The translations under genes and the position numbers were made by a program. From contig JACQDB010000081.1 in NCBI GenBank assembly GCA_016201275.1, positions 35,752 through 99,751 of the forward strand: 64,000 bases of DNA, in the 5' to 3' direction. A model generated the notes under the pieces. It saw nothing but the letters and a program-made list of their open reading frames with translations, did no database searches and was not told the origin of the DNA. This document shows, piece after piece, positions 24,975 to 36,462 of this stretch. Origin of the DNA: Acidobacteriota bacterium (GTDB lineage: Bacteria > Acidobacteriota > Blastocatellia > UBA7656). How positions within the stretch are numbered: position 1 is the first letter of the stretch; each line of letters begins with the position of its first letter.

Positions 24975-25349
24975 TCACTTGATATGGTTTTCAGCAAACT
25001 CAATAAACTTCTCAGCGCGATCAATCTGCTCATTAGCTTCTGCCTCTGAAAACACCGGAAAGATTTTGTAATCCCCGGCGCTACGCTTGGCTTCTGCATC
25101 TATCAAATAGCGATGAAACTCTTGCGGCACAATTCCAAGTTTAGCGAACTTTTGCCCAAAGGCAGCAACCACCGCCGAGTGTTTTGAATAAGAGAGTCCT
25201 TCCCCCAGAAGGAAAGCTTCGGCTATATAAAACATCGCATAGTAAGCGCGGGAAACCGCAAAGTCATAGAGCGTTTCCTTCACGAGAGCGCGTGCGCCGC
25301 GTAAGCTGGCTTTCGCTTTTTGAATCAACCCGCCTTGCTCTGGGGTCAT
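24975..25349 (-). CDS. HEPN domain protein (toxin-like partner)
   Basis: 124 residues, all-helical. It matches the HEPN family at LYDFAVSRAYYAMFYIAEAFLL, SKHSAVVAAFGQKFAKLG and AKRSAGDY. HEPN proteins paired with a minimal nucleotidyltransferase form MNT-HEPN toxin-antitoxin modules; in active RNase members an Rx4-6H motif is required, and I do not see it clearly here. The gene overlaps the MNT gene by 4 bases, in the usual MNT-first order. Confidence 0.88.
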   Translation of the reverse strand: MTPEQGGLIQKAKASLRGARALVKETLYDFAVSRAYYAMFYIAEAFLLGEGLSYSKHSAVVAAFGQKFAKLGIVPQEFHRYLIDAEAKRSAGDYKIFPVFSEAEANEQIDRAEKFIEFAENHIK

Positions 25350-25675
25350 AGTGCCACTCCCTCTTTGCGAATATTCAATAATAACGGGCTATTTTCAATA
25401 GCGAATTGCTGATCAGAAACAAAGACACAACTGATGACAACATCATGGGCAAGTGACAGCGCAGCAGTAATTTTTGAAGTGCCTGAAATCTCTATTCCGT
25501 CGCGCACCTCGCCTTTCAACACCACCAGCACATCAATATCGGAATCGGGTTCGGCATCGCCGCGCGCTTGCGAACCAAACAACACCACTTTCGATAAGCG
25601 CTCGCCGTAGAGGTTTTCCAATTCGCGGCGCAACTCTGCCAGAATCGTTTTCAATTTGTTGTTGGTCATAACCAT
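25346..25675 (-). CDS. Minimal nucleotidyltransferase (MNT antitoxin)
   Basis: 109 residues from ATG 25675; ATG 25669 is equally possible, and the frame is open to 25834 without matching the family. The polymerase-beta-type motif is VVLFGSQARGDAEPDSDIDVLVV (GSx-x9-DxD). In MNT-HEPN modules the MNT enzyme neutralises its HEPN partner by adding nucleotides to it. It ends overlapping the HEPN start by four bases. Confidence 0.86.
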   Translation of the reverse strand: MVMTNNKLKTILAELRRELENLYGERLSKVVLFGSQARGDAEPDSDIDVLVVLKGEVRDGIEISGTSKITAALSLAHDVVISCVFVSDQQFAIENSPLLLNIRKEGVAL

Positions 25676-25930
25676 GTCCAGTCTATAGCGAATCGGCGCT
25701 CTACAAAAATGAAAAAGCGCGTGGCCTGGCCTCTTCCCAGCAGGAAAGCCGCCGCCATGTATGCACCCGAAGAATAAAGAATCGCTGTGAAAAGGCAAGG
25801 ATTTTTCGCGGTTTCTTCTGGAAGCCTTTCCCATCCTTACACCAACTCATTCTGTAGAAGACCCTGAGATGCCGTTTTGATGGAGAGGATTGCGAGTGTT
25901 ATATTCGTAGCTGAAATAGGAGGCAAAACC

Positions 25931-26485
25931 ATGACGACATCTTTGCGCTGGACTTCCGCCGATCTCGAAACGCTTCCTGATGACGGCAAGCGCTACGAAA
26001 TTATTGACGGAGAACTTTACGTGGCAAAACAACCTGATTGGCCTCATCAAAGAGCTTGTGGTCAAGCTTTCAGACTTCTGCAAAATTGGAGTGACCAAAC
26101 GAACCATGGACAAGCCAACATCGCGCCGGGCTTAATCTTTGCCGATGACGATGATGTTGCACCGGATGTAATTTGGATCAGCAACGAACGGCTCAACACG
26201 GCGCTGGAAAGCGATGGCAAATTGCACTACGCGCCGGAACTTGTGATTGAAGTTCTTTCGTTCACAGGAACCAACGAGAGACGTGACCGCGAGGCGAAAC
26301 TCAAGCTCTATTCGCGCCGCGATGTGTCCGAGTATTGGTTATTGGACTGGCGCAAAAAACAGGTTGAAATTTATCGCCGCCAAGGCAAGGCGCTCGAACA
26401 TTTCGCTACCCTCGACGAAGACGAGACGCTCACTACGCCTTTGCTTGATGGTTTCTCCTGCCCAGTCGCAAAGCTCTTCGCATAG
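25931..26485 (+). CDS. Uma2-family putative endonuclease (DUF820)
   Basis: 184 residues from ATG 25931, preceded by AGGAGGC. Family marks: [65 protein letters not shown]. The PD-(D/E)xK-like core (VIEVLS, KLKLY) is intact. Uma2 proteins are very abundant in cyanobacteria, Chloroflexi and acidobacteria; their targets are unknown. It stands alone between the MNT/HEPN pair and purE. Confidence 0.85.
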   Translation: MTTSLRWTSADLETLPDDGKRYEIIDGELYVAKQPDWPHQRACGQAFRLLQNWSDQTNHGQANIAPGLIFADDDDVAPDVIWISNERLNTALESDGKLHYAPELVIEVLSFTGTNERRDREAKLKLYSRRDVSEYWLLDWRKKQVEIYRRQGKALEHFATLDEDETLTTPLLDGFSCPVAKLFA

Positions 26486-26558
26486 CTTGTCTCGTCATCA
26501 GCAACATAGTATTCAAGCGTTCTTTGCCGCTTTTCTTCATCAAGAAAAGAGAAAAATC

Positions 26559-27047
26559 ATGTCACCACTGGTCGGAATTATCATGGGGTCAAAGAGCGAT
26601 TGGGAAACCATGTCAAATGCCGCACAGACGCTTGACGCGCTCGGCGTAGCCTATGAAGTGCGCGTCGTCTCGGCGCATCGCACCCCTGATTTATTATTTG
26701 AATACGCCGCAACCGCCGAAGCACGCGGCCTTGAAGTCATCATTGCAGGAGCAGGCGGCGCGGCGCACTTGCCGGGAATGACCGCCGCGAAAACCGCGCT
26801 ACCGGTGTTGGGTGTGCCGGTCGAATCCAAAGCTTTGCAAGGCCTGGATTCGTTGCTCTCCATCGTGCAGATGCCTGCCGGTATTCCGGTCGCTACCCTC
26901 GCCATCGGCAGAGCCGGAGCCATCAACGCGGCGTTGTTGGCGGCGGCGATTTTGGGCAATAAATATCCAGAGATTAAAGCCGCAGTGAAACAGTATAGAG
27001 CAGCACAGACCCAAGCCGTGTTGGATAATCCGAATCCGCGTGAGTGA
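26559..27047 (+). CDS. purE: N5-carboxyaminoimidazole ribonucleotide mutase
   Basis: 162 residues. It converts N5-CAIR to CAIR in purine synthesis. Conserved stretches are [47 protein letters not shown] and [26 protein letters not shown]. The start at 26559 follows AAAAGAGAAAAATC; the open frame upstream lies within the Uma2 gene and is not family-like. PurK, its usual partner, is 3.5 kb away (30543), separated by repeats and clpA-clpS. Confidence 0.96.
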   Translation: MSPLVGIIMGSKSDWETMSNAAQTLDALGVAYEVRVVSAHRTPDLLFEYAATAEARGLEVIIAGAGGAAHLPGMTAAKTALPVLGVPVESKALQGLDSLLSIVQMPAGIPVATLAIGRAGAINAALLAAAILGNKYPEIKAAVKQYRAAQTQAVLDNPNPRE

Positions 27048-27093
27048 AGGCAAAAGTAAAATGTAAAAAGTAAGCAACTACTCAGCCAGTGCT

Positions 27094-27294
27094 TGCGGCG
27101 GTGCTGCTTTGAGGTGCGGACAGACTGCGCCTTTCCGTAAGCGGCGCTCCCAACTCTCGCGGCTACGCCGCCCTTGGGCTTCTGCCTACAAGCTTTTCTG
27201 AGGCGCAGCCTCCGGTGCGGCAGAGCCGCGAAAACGCAGAGCCAACCTACCGGAGAGTCTGTGACTCTCCGCACCTCAAAGCGGCACCGCCGCA
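27094..27294 (-). mobile_element. 201-bp palindromic module, copy 2
   Basis: The ends (27094-27120 and 27268-27294) repeat those of 15094-15294 with one mismatch in the left arm, and the length is identical. Read on the minus strand, both flanks also match copy 1 (the CCTACC(C/T) stretch with the MITE on one side, AGCACTGGCTG on the other). Module and MITE are thus inserted together in inverted orientation. Confidence 0.75.
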
Positions 27295-27327
27295 CAGCAT
27301 TCAACTCTCACAATCAGGCTGGGTAGG

Positions 27328-27429
27328 TAGAGCGTGCTGCATAAACGGATGTTCTGTCCAGATATTGTAGGTGATGACTTAACCATCCACAACATATGGG
27401 CGGTTGCTGGAATGCTGCGACACGCTCTA
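27328..27429 (-). mobile_element. 102-bp TA-flanked MITE, copy 3
   Basis: Read on the minus strand it begins TAGAGCGTGTCGCAGCATTC, continues CCGCCCATATGTTGTGG and ACAATATCTGGACA, and ends GCAGCACGCTCTA, aligning base by base with copies 1 and 2. Length is again 102 bp. Confidence 0.8.
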
Positions 27430-27620
27430 GAGCGATTTTGGTTTGAGGTTACTGAAATATCAAACCCGTTGAGCGGCGGTCTCTGACCGGCGCTAGAGCG
27501 ATTTTGGTTTGAGATTACTGAAATATCAAAGCCGTTGAGCGGCGGTCTCTGACCGGCGCGCGGTCGAAGACCGCTGCTCCACGATAGGGGGTTCCGTACA
27601 CACAGATGAAAACCGCTCTA
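27428..27620. repeat. 66-bp tandem duplication in a TAGAGCG-bounded element
   Basis: Two near-identical 66-base units begin TAGAGCGATTTTGGTTTGAG at 27428 and 27494. The stretch ends with AAAACCGCTCTA (27609-27620), an imperfect complement of the start (TAGAGCG(A/G)TTTT). It shares its left TA with MITE copy 3 and may be another non-autonomous element of the same broad type. Confidence 0.6.
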
Positions 27621-27676
27621 GTTACAAAAGTAAAAAGTAAAAGTGACACGGCATTGAAGATTGCTGAAACCAGAAA

Positions 27677-27746
27677 AACCACGAAGGCCACAACGAACAC
27701 GAAAATTTATAAAAGTTTCTGCGTGTTCGTTGTGGCCTTCGTGGTT
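27677..27746. repeat. Hairpin built from CCACGAAGGCCAC motif
   Basis: The 25-bp perfect arms (AACCACGAAGGCCACAACGA and following bases, 27677-27701; complement 27722-27746) surround a 20-base A/T-rich loop. The CCACGAAGG motif recurs as a tandem array and hairpin at 49122-49276. It could act as a terminator between the convergent purE and clpA transcripts, but no T run follows. Confidence 0.65.
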
Positions 27747-27778
27747 AGAAAAGCTTTCCAACTGCAAACCAGCAGCAA

Positions 27779-30013
<2,235 letters not shown>

Positions 30014-30033
30014 AGGTACTTCCGAAATAAAAA

Positions 30034-30348
30034 CTATTCCTCTTCCACCGTGCATAACAGTGGAAACTCGTTTTGACGGGCTAGAGCAATCGCCTTCTCC
30101 GCTTTGGTTTCGGCCACCTCGTAAGGATAGACGCCCGCCACGCCTACGCCTTCGTGATGCACCTTGAGCATAATGGTGAAGGCTTCACTTTCAGATTTAT
30201 GAAAAATCGTAAAGAGAATATAAAGCACAAAATCCATTGTCGTATAGTCGTCATTGTGCAGCAGCACTTTATAGAGCGGCGGCTTTTTCAGCTTCTCCTT
30301 GCTTTTGCTGACGGTCAATTCATCGGCTTGAAAATCCTGCTTCGCCAT
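30034..30348 (-). CDS. clpS: ClpS adaptor protein
   Basis: 104 residues. Conserved core: PPLYKVLLHNDDYTTMDFVLYILFTIFHKSESEAFTIMLKVHHEGVGVAGVYPYEVAETKAEKAIALA. ClpS delivers N-degron substrates to ClpA through the hydrophobic pocket formed around the NDDYTTMDFV segment. A clpS-clpA operon is the standard arrangement. Confidence 0.96.
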   Translation of the reverse strand: MAKQDFQADELTVSKSKEKLKKPPLYKVLLHNDDYTTMDFVLYILFTIFHKSESEAFTIMLKVHHEGVGVAGVYPYEVAETKAEKAIALARQNEFPLLCTVEEE

Positions 30349-30401
30349 AGTCTTCTATTTTGCATTGACTGAATCGGCTTTTCCACGCTAATTCTACTGC
30401 T

Positions 30402-30516
30402 TAGGATAGTGGAAGAAATAAAGTGCAACCTGGTACGGGCGACCCTGCGGTGGTCGCCCGTACCGGGCATGGGAAAACAACTCAAGTCTTGCAGGTTATT
30501 TCCTCCACCATCCTTA
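30402..30516. mobile_element. 115-bp inverted-repeat element (TAGGATnGTGGAnGAAATAA type), full copy
   Basis: The left end TAGGATAGTGGAAGAAATAA (30402-30421) is matched by TTATTTCCTCCACCATCCTTA at the right (30496-30516). Inside lies a hairpin, GGTACGGGCGACC paired with GGTCGCCCGTACC. The same sequence, cut after the internal hairpin's first arm, occurs at 48053-48126. It sits in the gap between the divergent clpS and purK genes. Confidence 0.7.
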
Positions 30517-30542
30517 CTCATTTCAGTTATTGAGGCAATGGC

Positions 30543-31643
30543 ATGATAGTCGGAATACTGGGCGGCGGACAACTAGGAAGAATGCTGGCGATGGCGGGCT
30601 ATCCTCTGGGCTTGCGCTTTCGCACGCTTGATCCGTCGGCGGGTGCGCCTGCCGGTCATCTCACCGAACAATACGTGGACGATTTCACCGACACCGAAGC
30701 GCTGTCGCGTTTTGCTGTCGGCTTGGACCTCGTGACTTATGAATTTGAAAACGTGCCGGTAGATTCGGCGAAGTTTTTACAACGCCGCGTGGCTGTTTAT
30801 CCGCCGCCTGGGGCTTTGGAAACGTCGCAAGACCGCCTGGTGGAGAAAAGTTTTTTTCAACGCCTGGGCATACCGACGCCGCCTTTCGTGCGCGTGGACA
30901 GTTGGAATGATTTGGAAAACGCCATCGCCAGCATAGGGCTTCCGGCCTTGTTGAAGACGCGCCGATTCGGTTATGACGGCAAAGGGCAATACGTTTTAGA
31001 GACCGAAGAAGATGCGGTGCTGGCGTGGCAAACCCTGGGCGGCGTGCCGCTGATCTTTGAAAATAAAATTGGCTTTGAGCGCGAAGTCTCGATACTTGCA
31101 GCGCGCAGCACCACAGGCGAAACCAGATGTTATCCGCTGATCGAAAATCATCACGAAAAAGGGATGCTGCGGTTGTCACTTGCGCCAGCGCCGAATTTAA
31201 GTGAGGCGTTGCAAAAACCGGCGGAAGCTTATGCGACACGCGTGCTGGACGAATTGCACTACGCCGGGATTTTGGCGATAGAGTTTTTTGTCCTCGACGG
31301 AAAATTATACGCCAACGAAATGGCTCCGCGTGTGCATAACTCCGGTCATTGGACGATTGAAGGCGCACAGACCAGTCAATTTGAAAATCATCTGCGAGCG
31401 ATTTCAGGAATGCCGTTAGGCACAACTGACATGAAAGGCTGTGCAGCGATGGTCAATATCATCGGCACGCTTCCTGACCGCCGTGCGGTCTTGTCCCTAC
31501 CGGACGCCCATCTGCATCTGTATGGCAAAGCGCCGCGCCCGAATCGCAAACTCGGTCACATCACCTTATCTTGTGCCTCTGTAGAGGCACGGCACAATCA
31601 GTTGGGGCAATTACAGAAGCTGATCGAATTTCAACTTTCCTGA
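30543..31643 (+). CDS. purK: 5-(Carboxyamino)imidazole ribonucleotide synthase
   Basis: 366-residue ATP-grasp enzyme that makes N5-CAIR from AIR, bicarbonate and ATP. Marks: IVGILGGGQLGRMLAMAG at the start, YEFENVP, GLPALLKTRRFGYDGKGQYVL, FEREVSILAAR, and EFFVLDGKLYANEMAPRVHNSGHWTIEGAQTSQFENHLRAI. Complete length. It supplies the substrate for PurE (26559-27047). Its promoter must lie in the short gap holding the 115-bp element. Confidence 0.96.
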   Translation: MIVGILGGGQLGRMLAMAGYPLGLRFRTLDPSAGAPAGHLTEQYVDDFTDTEALSRFAVGLDLVTYEFENVPVDSAKFLQRRVAVYPPPGALETSQDRLVEKSFFQRLGIPTPPFVRVDSWNDLENAIASIGLPALLKTRRFGYDGKGQYVLETEEDAVLAWQTLGGVPLIFENKIGFEREVSILAARSTTGETRCYPLIENHHEKGMLRLSLAPAPNLSEALQKPAEAYATRVLDELHYAGILAIEFFVLDGKLYANEMAPRVHNSGHWTIEGAQTSQFENHLRAISGMPLGTTDMKGCAAMVNIIGTLPDRRAVLSLPDAHLHLYGKAPRPNRKLGHITLSCASVEARHNQLGQLQKLIEFQLS

Positions 31644-31699
31644 ATCGGTGGGCAGTCGAACCGCACGCCACTTCATACGCAGATTTTCCTTGACGCGCT

Positions 31700-34600
31700 T
31701 CAATCCAATCCCCATAAGCCGTCAGCGCGTGGCGCAGGTGGCGGTGCCGCCGGTGGCGCGGGTTGCAGGCACTGCGTCAACTGCTCGCGGAATTTTTCTT
31801 TACGCGCAGCCAGCATCTCGTCTGTGACTTCTTCGATCTTCATCTGTTCATCGTAATGTTTTTTGGCGAGATGAAAAGCACACTCGATTTTCTGTGTGGT
31901 CAGTGGATTGGTTTGACTCGATTCCAACAAAGTTGCCAAGCCCAATTCTTCGACAACTCGCTTGGCGCACAGTCTGCCGATTTGCCTGTAGCTTTCAAAT
32001 TGCGCTTCGTCGTACCACAAATCGCCGGTGCTTTGTTGCGGAAAAGCCTCGTTTTGTCGGGCATATTGCCGCAAATCCACGGTGTCTTCTTTGACCAGCG
32101 ACGGTTTGATCACAATCAAAATGCCGCGCTGTTTTTCCGGGTCCCGCGCCTCGGCTCTGGACCAGCCCAGTTGTTTCAAATGCTTCTCAGAATAAGTGAT
32201 CGTGCCGACGATGTAATGCGCTTTGGCAAGCGGGTCGGTGCTGGCTTCATCCTTCTGCTTGAAAAACGGCGCGATGTCCAGATGAATCTCGGTTTGAAAA
32301 TCTATGCGGCAACGTCGTATGGCCTCGCCCAAATCTTCAAAGCAGGGTTTGGTGTCGGCTCCGTTATCCGACAAAATAATAAACCGACAGCCGCGTTCAA
32401 TCAGCGAATACAGCCCGGTGTTGTCGAAGTGGCCGCCATCGGTCAAATAGCAATAGCCGGACAGGTCGTTGGTTTGCGACAGAAATTCTTTCAGCATATA
32501 AATCGGCCACAAGCCCGCCTGCGCCGAACGCCAGAGATTGCGATTCGGCGTCGAAGCCCAATATCCCAACCGTACATTCAACAAGGTCAACAGCATAGCC
32601 ACCGCCGCTGTCTGAGTTTTCGCGCCCATATTCGGACTGACCGCCGCGCCCGAAATCGCCACGGCGGTGCCTAAAGACATTTCGCCCTGCATATATTGTT
32701 CGCGCAGATTTCTTCGATAGCCGGTGCGCGACGACCCCGAATAGAGTTTCGAGAAAACGAAGTAATCGGAATGGCGTTGCGCCGTAGCCAAATCATGGCC
32801 GCCCACCAGATTCAAGGTACTGTTGACTAAATGATAAGGCGCGCCGCGCTGGCAATTTCGCAAATCCATCAGCAACACATCATCGCCGCCCGCCGCTTCG
32901 GAAATCTCCTGATCTTTGCGATTCGGATTCGACGCTCCCAGATAAGCGCGCACCAGACGCGCTTTATAAAACATATGCATGGAAAGCAAATTCGGGTCGG
33001 TCATCCAACCGATGGCCGCCGACCATGACAACGCCACAAACAACAAGCCCAAAGTTAAATAGCCCATAGTGATGCTGTTGTGATATTTGAAATTGACAAA
33101 AAAAGTGAAGAACAAAAAGCCGGTCAACACCAGATAGGTAAAACCTACTATGCGAATGGTGCGGGTGGTGCGACCATCCCATTTCCGCCGTTCAAACAGC
33201 AGGACGATGCCGCAACAGAGAATCCCCGCAAGTAGGGCTTCGCTCTGTATGACCGACACTTCTATCGGTTGAGGATTGCCAAAAACCGAAAACAGAGTGG
33301 AGTTGGTAAAGTAGTCCTTAAAGGCCAGAGCGCAGAAAAATATCGAATACAGCAGCACCACCACGATGGCGGCACCGCCCAGCGTTTTGTATTTTCCCGC
33401 CAAGCGTTGCGCCAGCAAGAGGCCAACAAAGATGCCGTTCGCCCAGAACACCAGACAATACACTTTCCACCACGGTGAAGAGGAGTAGATGGCCACATCA
33501 TTGCTTAAATGAAAGCCGGTGCTGAAAAAATAGATCAACGCCACCACGCCCGACAACACGCCGACGCGCCACAACACGCTCCACACCTTTTCCCAATTGC
33601 GAATTTCATAGACCGCCAGAAACAGATACATCGAGACGCTGATCAAAATCGCTTTGTTGATTTTGACGATGTAATGCTCTGGCGATTCATGAAAGAGAAT
33701 CAATATCCAGCGCGCCAACCACGCAAAGGCGATGGCCATAGAGATCAAGACCAGTACCGGTGTGACGGCAAAAACCAGACGAGTTTTCCAGCCGCCGTTG
33801 GGCGATGCCGGTTTATCTTCGCCGCCCGAAGGCGATGATTTCACGGCCAGAAAAATCGCACCGGCTATCGAAGACAGAAAGGCGACCCAGCCTCCGGCTT
33901 TGGCGATGTAATCGGCAAAGGTCTTTTGCGATTGCGGGTCGCGCACCAGATAATTGGCGATCTCGTAGCCATAGCCGGACAACGCCAGCACCAGCGCAAT
34001 GCCGAGCATACAAACCATGAGATCCGTCTGTATGCTCATCAACCGATTGCTGTGAACCAACCGCCGCCATTCCCACTTGCTCTCGTGTTGCGGCAGACTG
34101 TAAAACCATATGACTATCGAAATCAGGATGAAAGCGCAGGCCAGCCAAAAATATTTCGCGTCCACACCTTGATTGACTTGATGTCTCAAGGCCACCAGAA
34201 AAACGGTAAGCACGCCAATCATCGCCCAAATCAACACCCAGTTCAGAATATTGCCGGAGCGGGACTCGCGCCAAACTTTTTGCCAACGCTGGCCCAAAGG
34301 AATCGGCAGCGAGTACCACCATAAAAATGTGGTGCCGAGCAGCCACGCCAGAGCGATAGCGATAAGCTTGCCCCAGGCCATATCGTGGACGTTGCTCTGG
34401 AAGTGCTGAACCAGCAAGCGCCCGTCGCCAAAATTGTACGTAGAGAGCAGACAGAAAATGCAGAACACCAGTAACCAGAAGACGAGGCCCGGAACGGTAT
34501 GCGCCAATTTCACTACAGGGTGTGGTGTCACTCCTACGCGCATCCAATATACGGTAGTAATCAGCAACAATCCCAAAAGCGGCACCAACAGATAAGCCGA

Positions 34601-36220
34601 TAAGATCAGCCGATTGCGAAGCACTCTGGCATAGGCTTTTCGTAGTTGCTCAACTTTGACCGAGAGCTTTTGCGCTTTGCGCTCTTTGGTCTCTTTGAGT
34701 TTTTCCAACACCGCCGCCAATTTTTTCTCGCTTTGTTCGGTCACCTCGGTGCGGTGTTGATTCGCTTTTTCCGTCGTCCATTTGTGATTCTCTTCTTTGC
34801 GCTTGATGCGGTCGAGTCTCATACGCCGACGGGCTAATTCATCTTCCCGTCGTTCATCCAACAAGGTCGGAAGATGCTGACCTAGGGCTTGGGCGCGTCG
34901 CTCGTTGGCAAGAATTTGTGCCTGAAAGGGCGAGAGAAATTCATCAACGGAATTTCTCTGCAACACGAAATAGAATTGTCCGGCCACCACAAAAGCAAAC
35001 AGAATCGGCAGCAACACCACCCAGGTCAAGACCAGATTGCGCGCAATCATGGTGATGGCCTGCCAGGTATCGCCGCTCAACAAGCCTTTGCGCGGAGTCA
35101 AATAATTGCTGAACAAGCGCAGGTGATGAATCGGGTCATGACTGGCAAACGAAGAGCCTTCGTGCAATTTATCTTTTGATTTCAAATAATCGGAGATGCG
35201 TCTGGCTTCGATCTTTTCATCGCGGGGAAAAATTCCTTGACGTTGATTTTCGGGGCGCGCCAGCCAGGCGCTCCACCAACCGCCGAGATAGCCGCCGCCG
35301 GAGACCGTCGAAAGGTAATCAAAAATTTTCAGCAGCCGACTCTCGTGAAGCCCTTGCAACAATCCTAAACAGAAAGTGGCGCTGCGAAGGCCGCCGCCCG
35401 AAAGCGCCAGGCCGACTAAATTTTTTGGCGGCAACTCGTTATGGACCTCGACCATGCCTTGTTTCCGGCGGCGCTCTTTGATCTCTGGCCATTCGGCGTG
35501 AAAGACATCTTGAAAAGTTCCGGCTTTGGCGGCCAGTTCAAGCGCCGCATCCAACAGTTGCCAACCCGCCTCGGTAGCCTGCGCCACCACCTCGGCATTG
35601 AACAACAGGGCGATGCGCCGCGCCGGAGCGCGCTTGCCGCTGCCCATTCCCGCGCCGCTGCGGTAGGCATAAAAGAAGGTCAAATTTTCTGCCTCATCCA
35701 GCGTAGCGATTTTCAAAGCCTCTCTTGATAACTGCGGAACCGCGCAGCGAATTTGCGCCGCCGACACGGTTTGCTCGCCCTGCAAGCCGCCCACCCGGTC
35801 GCTCTCTTTCTTGATGATCTTGATCGAGGTGGCATCGCCGATGATGCCTACGAAAGAATTTTCCGCCGCCATGCGGATTGGCCACAACAGGTGTTGATCC
35901 AAAACGATGATCGGCAACAGGCGATCTCGAAACAGTTCGCCGATCTGATTGGCGACGACCAGATCATTATCGTCAACCAAGGTTGACGACAGCACGATGA
36001 ATTCAACGCCCTGCAAAATCTCGCGCATTACCTCTTCGCGTTTTTGCGAAGTCGCTTCGTTGTACAGCGCGGTCAAAATCAAACCATCCTGTACAAACAC
36101 GCGAAACCCCAGTTTCCCCATACGCTCATAAATCGCCCGGTCGCCGCGATTCTCGATCATCCCGGACTGGCCTATGGTCGCGCCAACGTGACCGACAACA
36201 AAAAGAACTTTTCCCTGCAT
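31700..36220 (-). CDS. Giant membrane patatin-like phospholipase with N-terminal Rossmann-like domain
   Basis: 1506 residues. Residues 1-140 look like a Rossmann or flavodoxin-type domain (KVLFVVGHVGATIGQSG, IEFIVLSST-like strands, PIIVLDQHLLWPIRM). A patatin domain starts at about 268: LVGLALSGGGLRSATFCLGLLQGL (oxyanion loop) and DYLSTVSGGGYLGGWWSAW with nucleophile S307. One membrane helix (about 395-420) is followed by a charged coiled coil (437-535) and many membrane helices. The other half of the active site appears only at D1261 (YCYLTDGGHFDNTGLYSLIERGC). A Pro/Ala-rich tail ends the protein. It presumably hydrolyses membrane lipids, but substrate and trigger are unknown. It is a single gene, convergent with purK. 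Confidence 0.85.
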   Translation of the reverse strand: MQGKVLFVVGHVGATIGQSGMIENRGDRAIYERMGKLGFRVFVQDGLILTALYNEATSQKREEVMREILQGVEFIVLSSTLVDDNDLVVANQIGELFRDRLLPIIVLDQHLLWPIRMAAENSFVGIIGDATSIKIIKKESDRVGGLQGEQTVSAAQIRCAVPQLSREALKIATLDEAENLTFFYAYRSGAGMGSGKRAPARRIALLFNAEVVAQATEAGWQLLDAALELAAKAGTFQDVFHAEWPEIKERRRKQGMVEVHNELPPKNLVGLALSGGGLRSATFCLGLLQGLHESRLLKIFDYLSTVSGGGYLGGWWSAWLARPENQRQGIFPRDEKIEARRISDYLKSKDKLHEGSSFASHDPIHHLRLFSNYLTPRKGLLSGDTWQAITMIARNLVLTWVVLLPILFAFVVAGQFYFVLQRNSVDEFLSPFQAQILANERRAQALGQHLPTLLDERREDELARRRMRLDRIKRKEENHKWTTEKANQHRTEVTEQSEKKLAAVLEKLKETKERKAQKLSVKVEQLRKAYARVLRNRLILSAYLLVPLLGLLLITTVYWMRVGVTPHPVVKLAHTVPGLVFWLLVFCIFCLLSTYNFGDGRLLVQHFQSNVHDMAWGKLIAIALAWLLGTTFLWWYSLPIPLGQRWQKVWRESRSGNILNWVLIWAMIGVLTVFLVALRHQVNQGVDAKYFWLACAFILISIVIWFYSLPQHESKWEWRRLVHSNRLMSIQTDLMVCMLGIALVLALSGYGYEIANYLVRDPQSQKTFADYIAKAGGWVAFLSSIAGAIFLAVKSSPSGGEDKPASPNGGWKTRLVFAVTPVLVLISMAIAFAWLARWILILFHESPEHYIVKINKAILISVSMYLFLAVYEIRNWEKVWSVLWRVGVLSGVVALIYFFSTGFHLSNDVAIYSSSPWWKVYCLVFWANGIFVGLLLAQRLAGKYKTLGGAAIVVVLLYSIFFCALAFKDYFTNSTLFSVFGNPQPIEVSVIQSEALLAGILCCGIVLLFERRKWDGRTTRTIRIVGFTYLVLTGFLFFTFFVNFKYHNSITMGYLTLGLLFVALSWSAAIGWMTDPNLLSMHMFYKARLVRAYLGASNPNRKDQEISEAAGGDDVLLMDLRNCQRGAPYHLVNSTLNLVGGHDLATAQRHSDYFVFSKLYSGSSRTGYRRNLREQYMQGEMSLGTAVAISGAAVSPNMGAKTQTAAVAMLLTLLNVRLGYWASTPNRNLWRSAQAGLWPIYMLKEFLSQTNDLSGYCYLTDGGHFDNTGLYSLIERGCRFIILSDNGADTKPCFEDLGEAIRRCRIDFQTEIHLDIAPFFKQKDEASTDPLAKAHYIVGTITYSEKHLKQLGWSRAEARDPEKQRGILIVIKPSLVKEDTVDLRQYARQNEAFPQQSTGDLWYDEAQFESYRQIGRLCAKRVVEELGLATLLESSQTNPLTTQKIECAFHLAKKHYDEQMKIEEVTDEMLAARKEKFREQLTQCLQPAPPAAPPPAPRADGLWGLD

Positions 36221-36462
36221 GGCAAAATCCTCCCCAAACGGTGAAACGAAAAAGCATGATTAACGAACGCTGTAGCAGAACGACGCGCCTGTAGAATGGT
36301 GGTTTGCAGACGCCGATAAACCTGAAAAAAAATGCAGGCAGAGCGCCTGATTAGCCGTTTACGGAGCGGCGACGACGCGGCACCAGCGCCGCTTGATTTC
36401 TACTGTTGTGCTGTCAAACGAAGAGAAAGACTTTATGAAAAGAAGAGCCGGTATGTCTTCTT

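Larger units (their letters stand above)
27048..27778. other. 730-base repeat-rich gap
   Basis: No gene is credible. In order it holds the 201-bp module (27094-27294), the third MITE (27328-27429), a 66-bp tandem duplication inside a TAGAGCG-ended element (27428-27620) and a 25-bp-arm hairpin (27677-27746). Confidence 0.75.

Noticed and set aside
31763..32674. 303-codon open frame on the plus strand
   Set aside because: It is antisense to the patatin gene, which has clear motifs in its own frame. The plus frame has no ribosome site or family features.
36221..36462. 6S RNA downstream of zapA
   Set aside because: The position is right for some bacteria, but no long hairpin with a central bubble could be drawn by eye.
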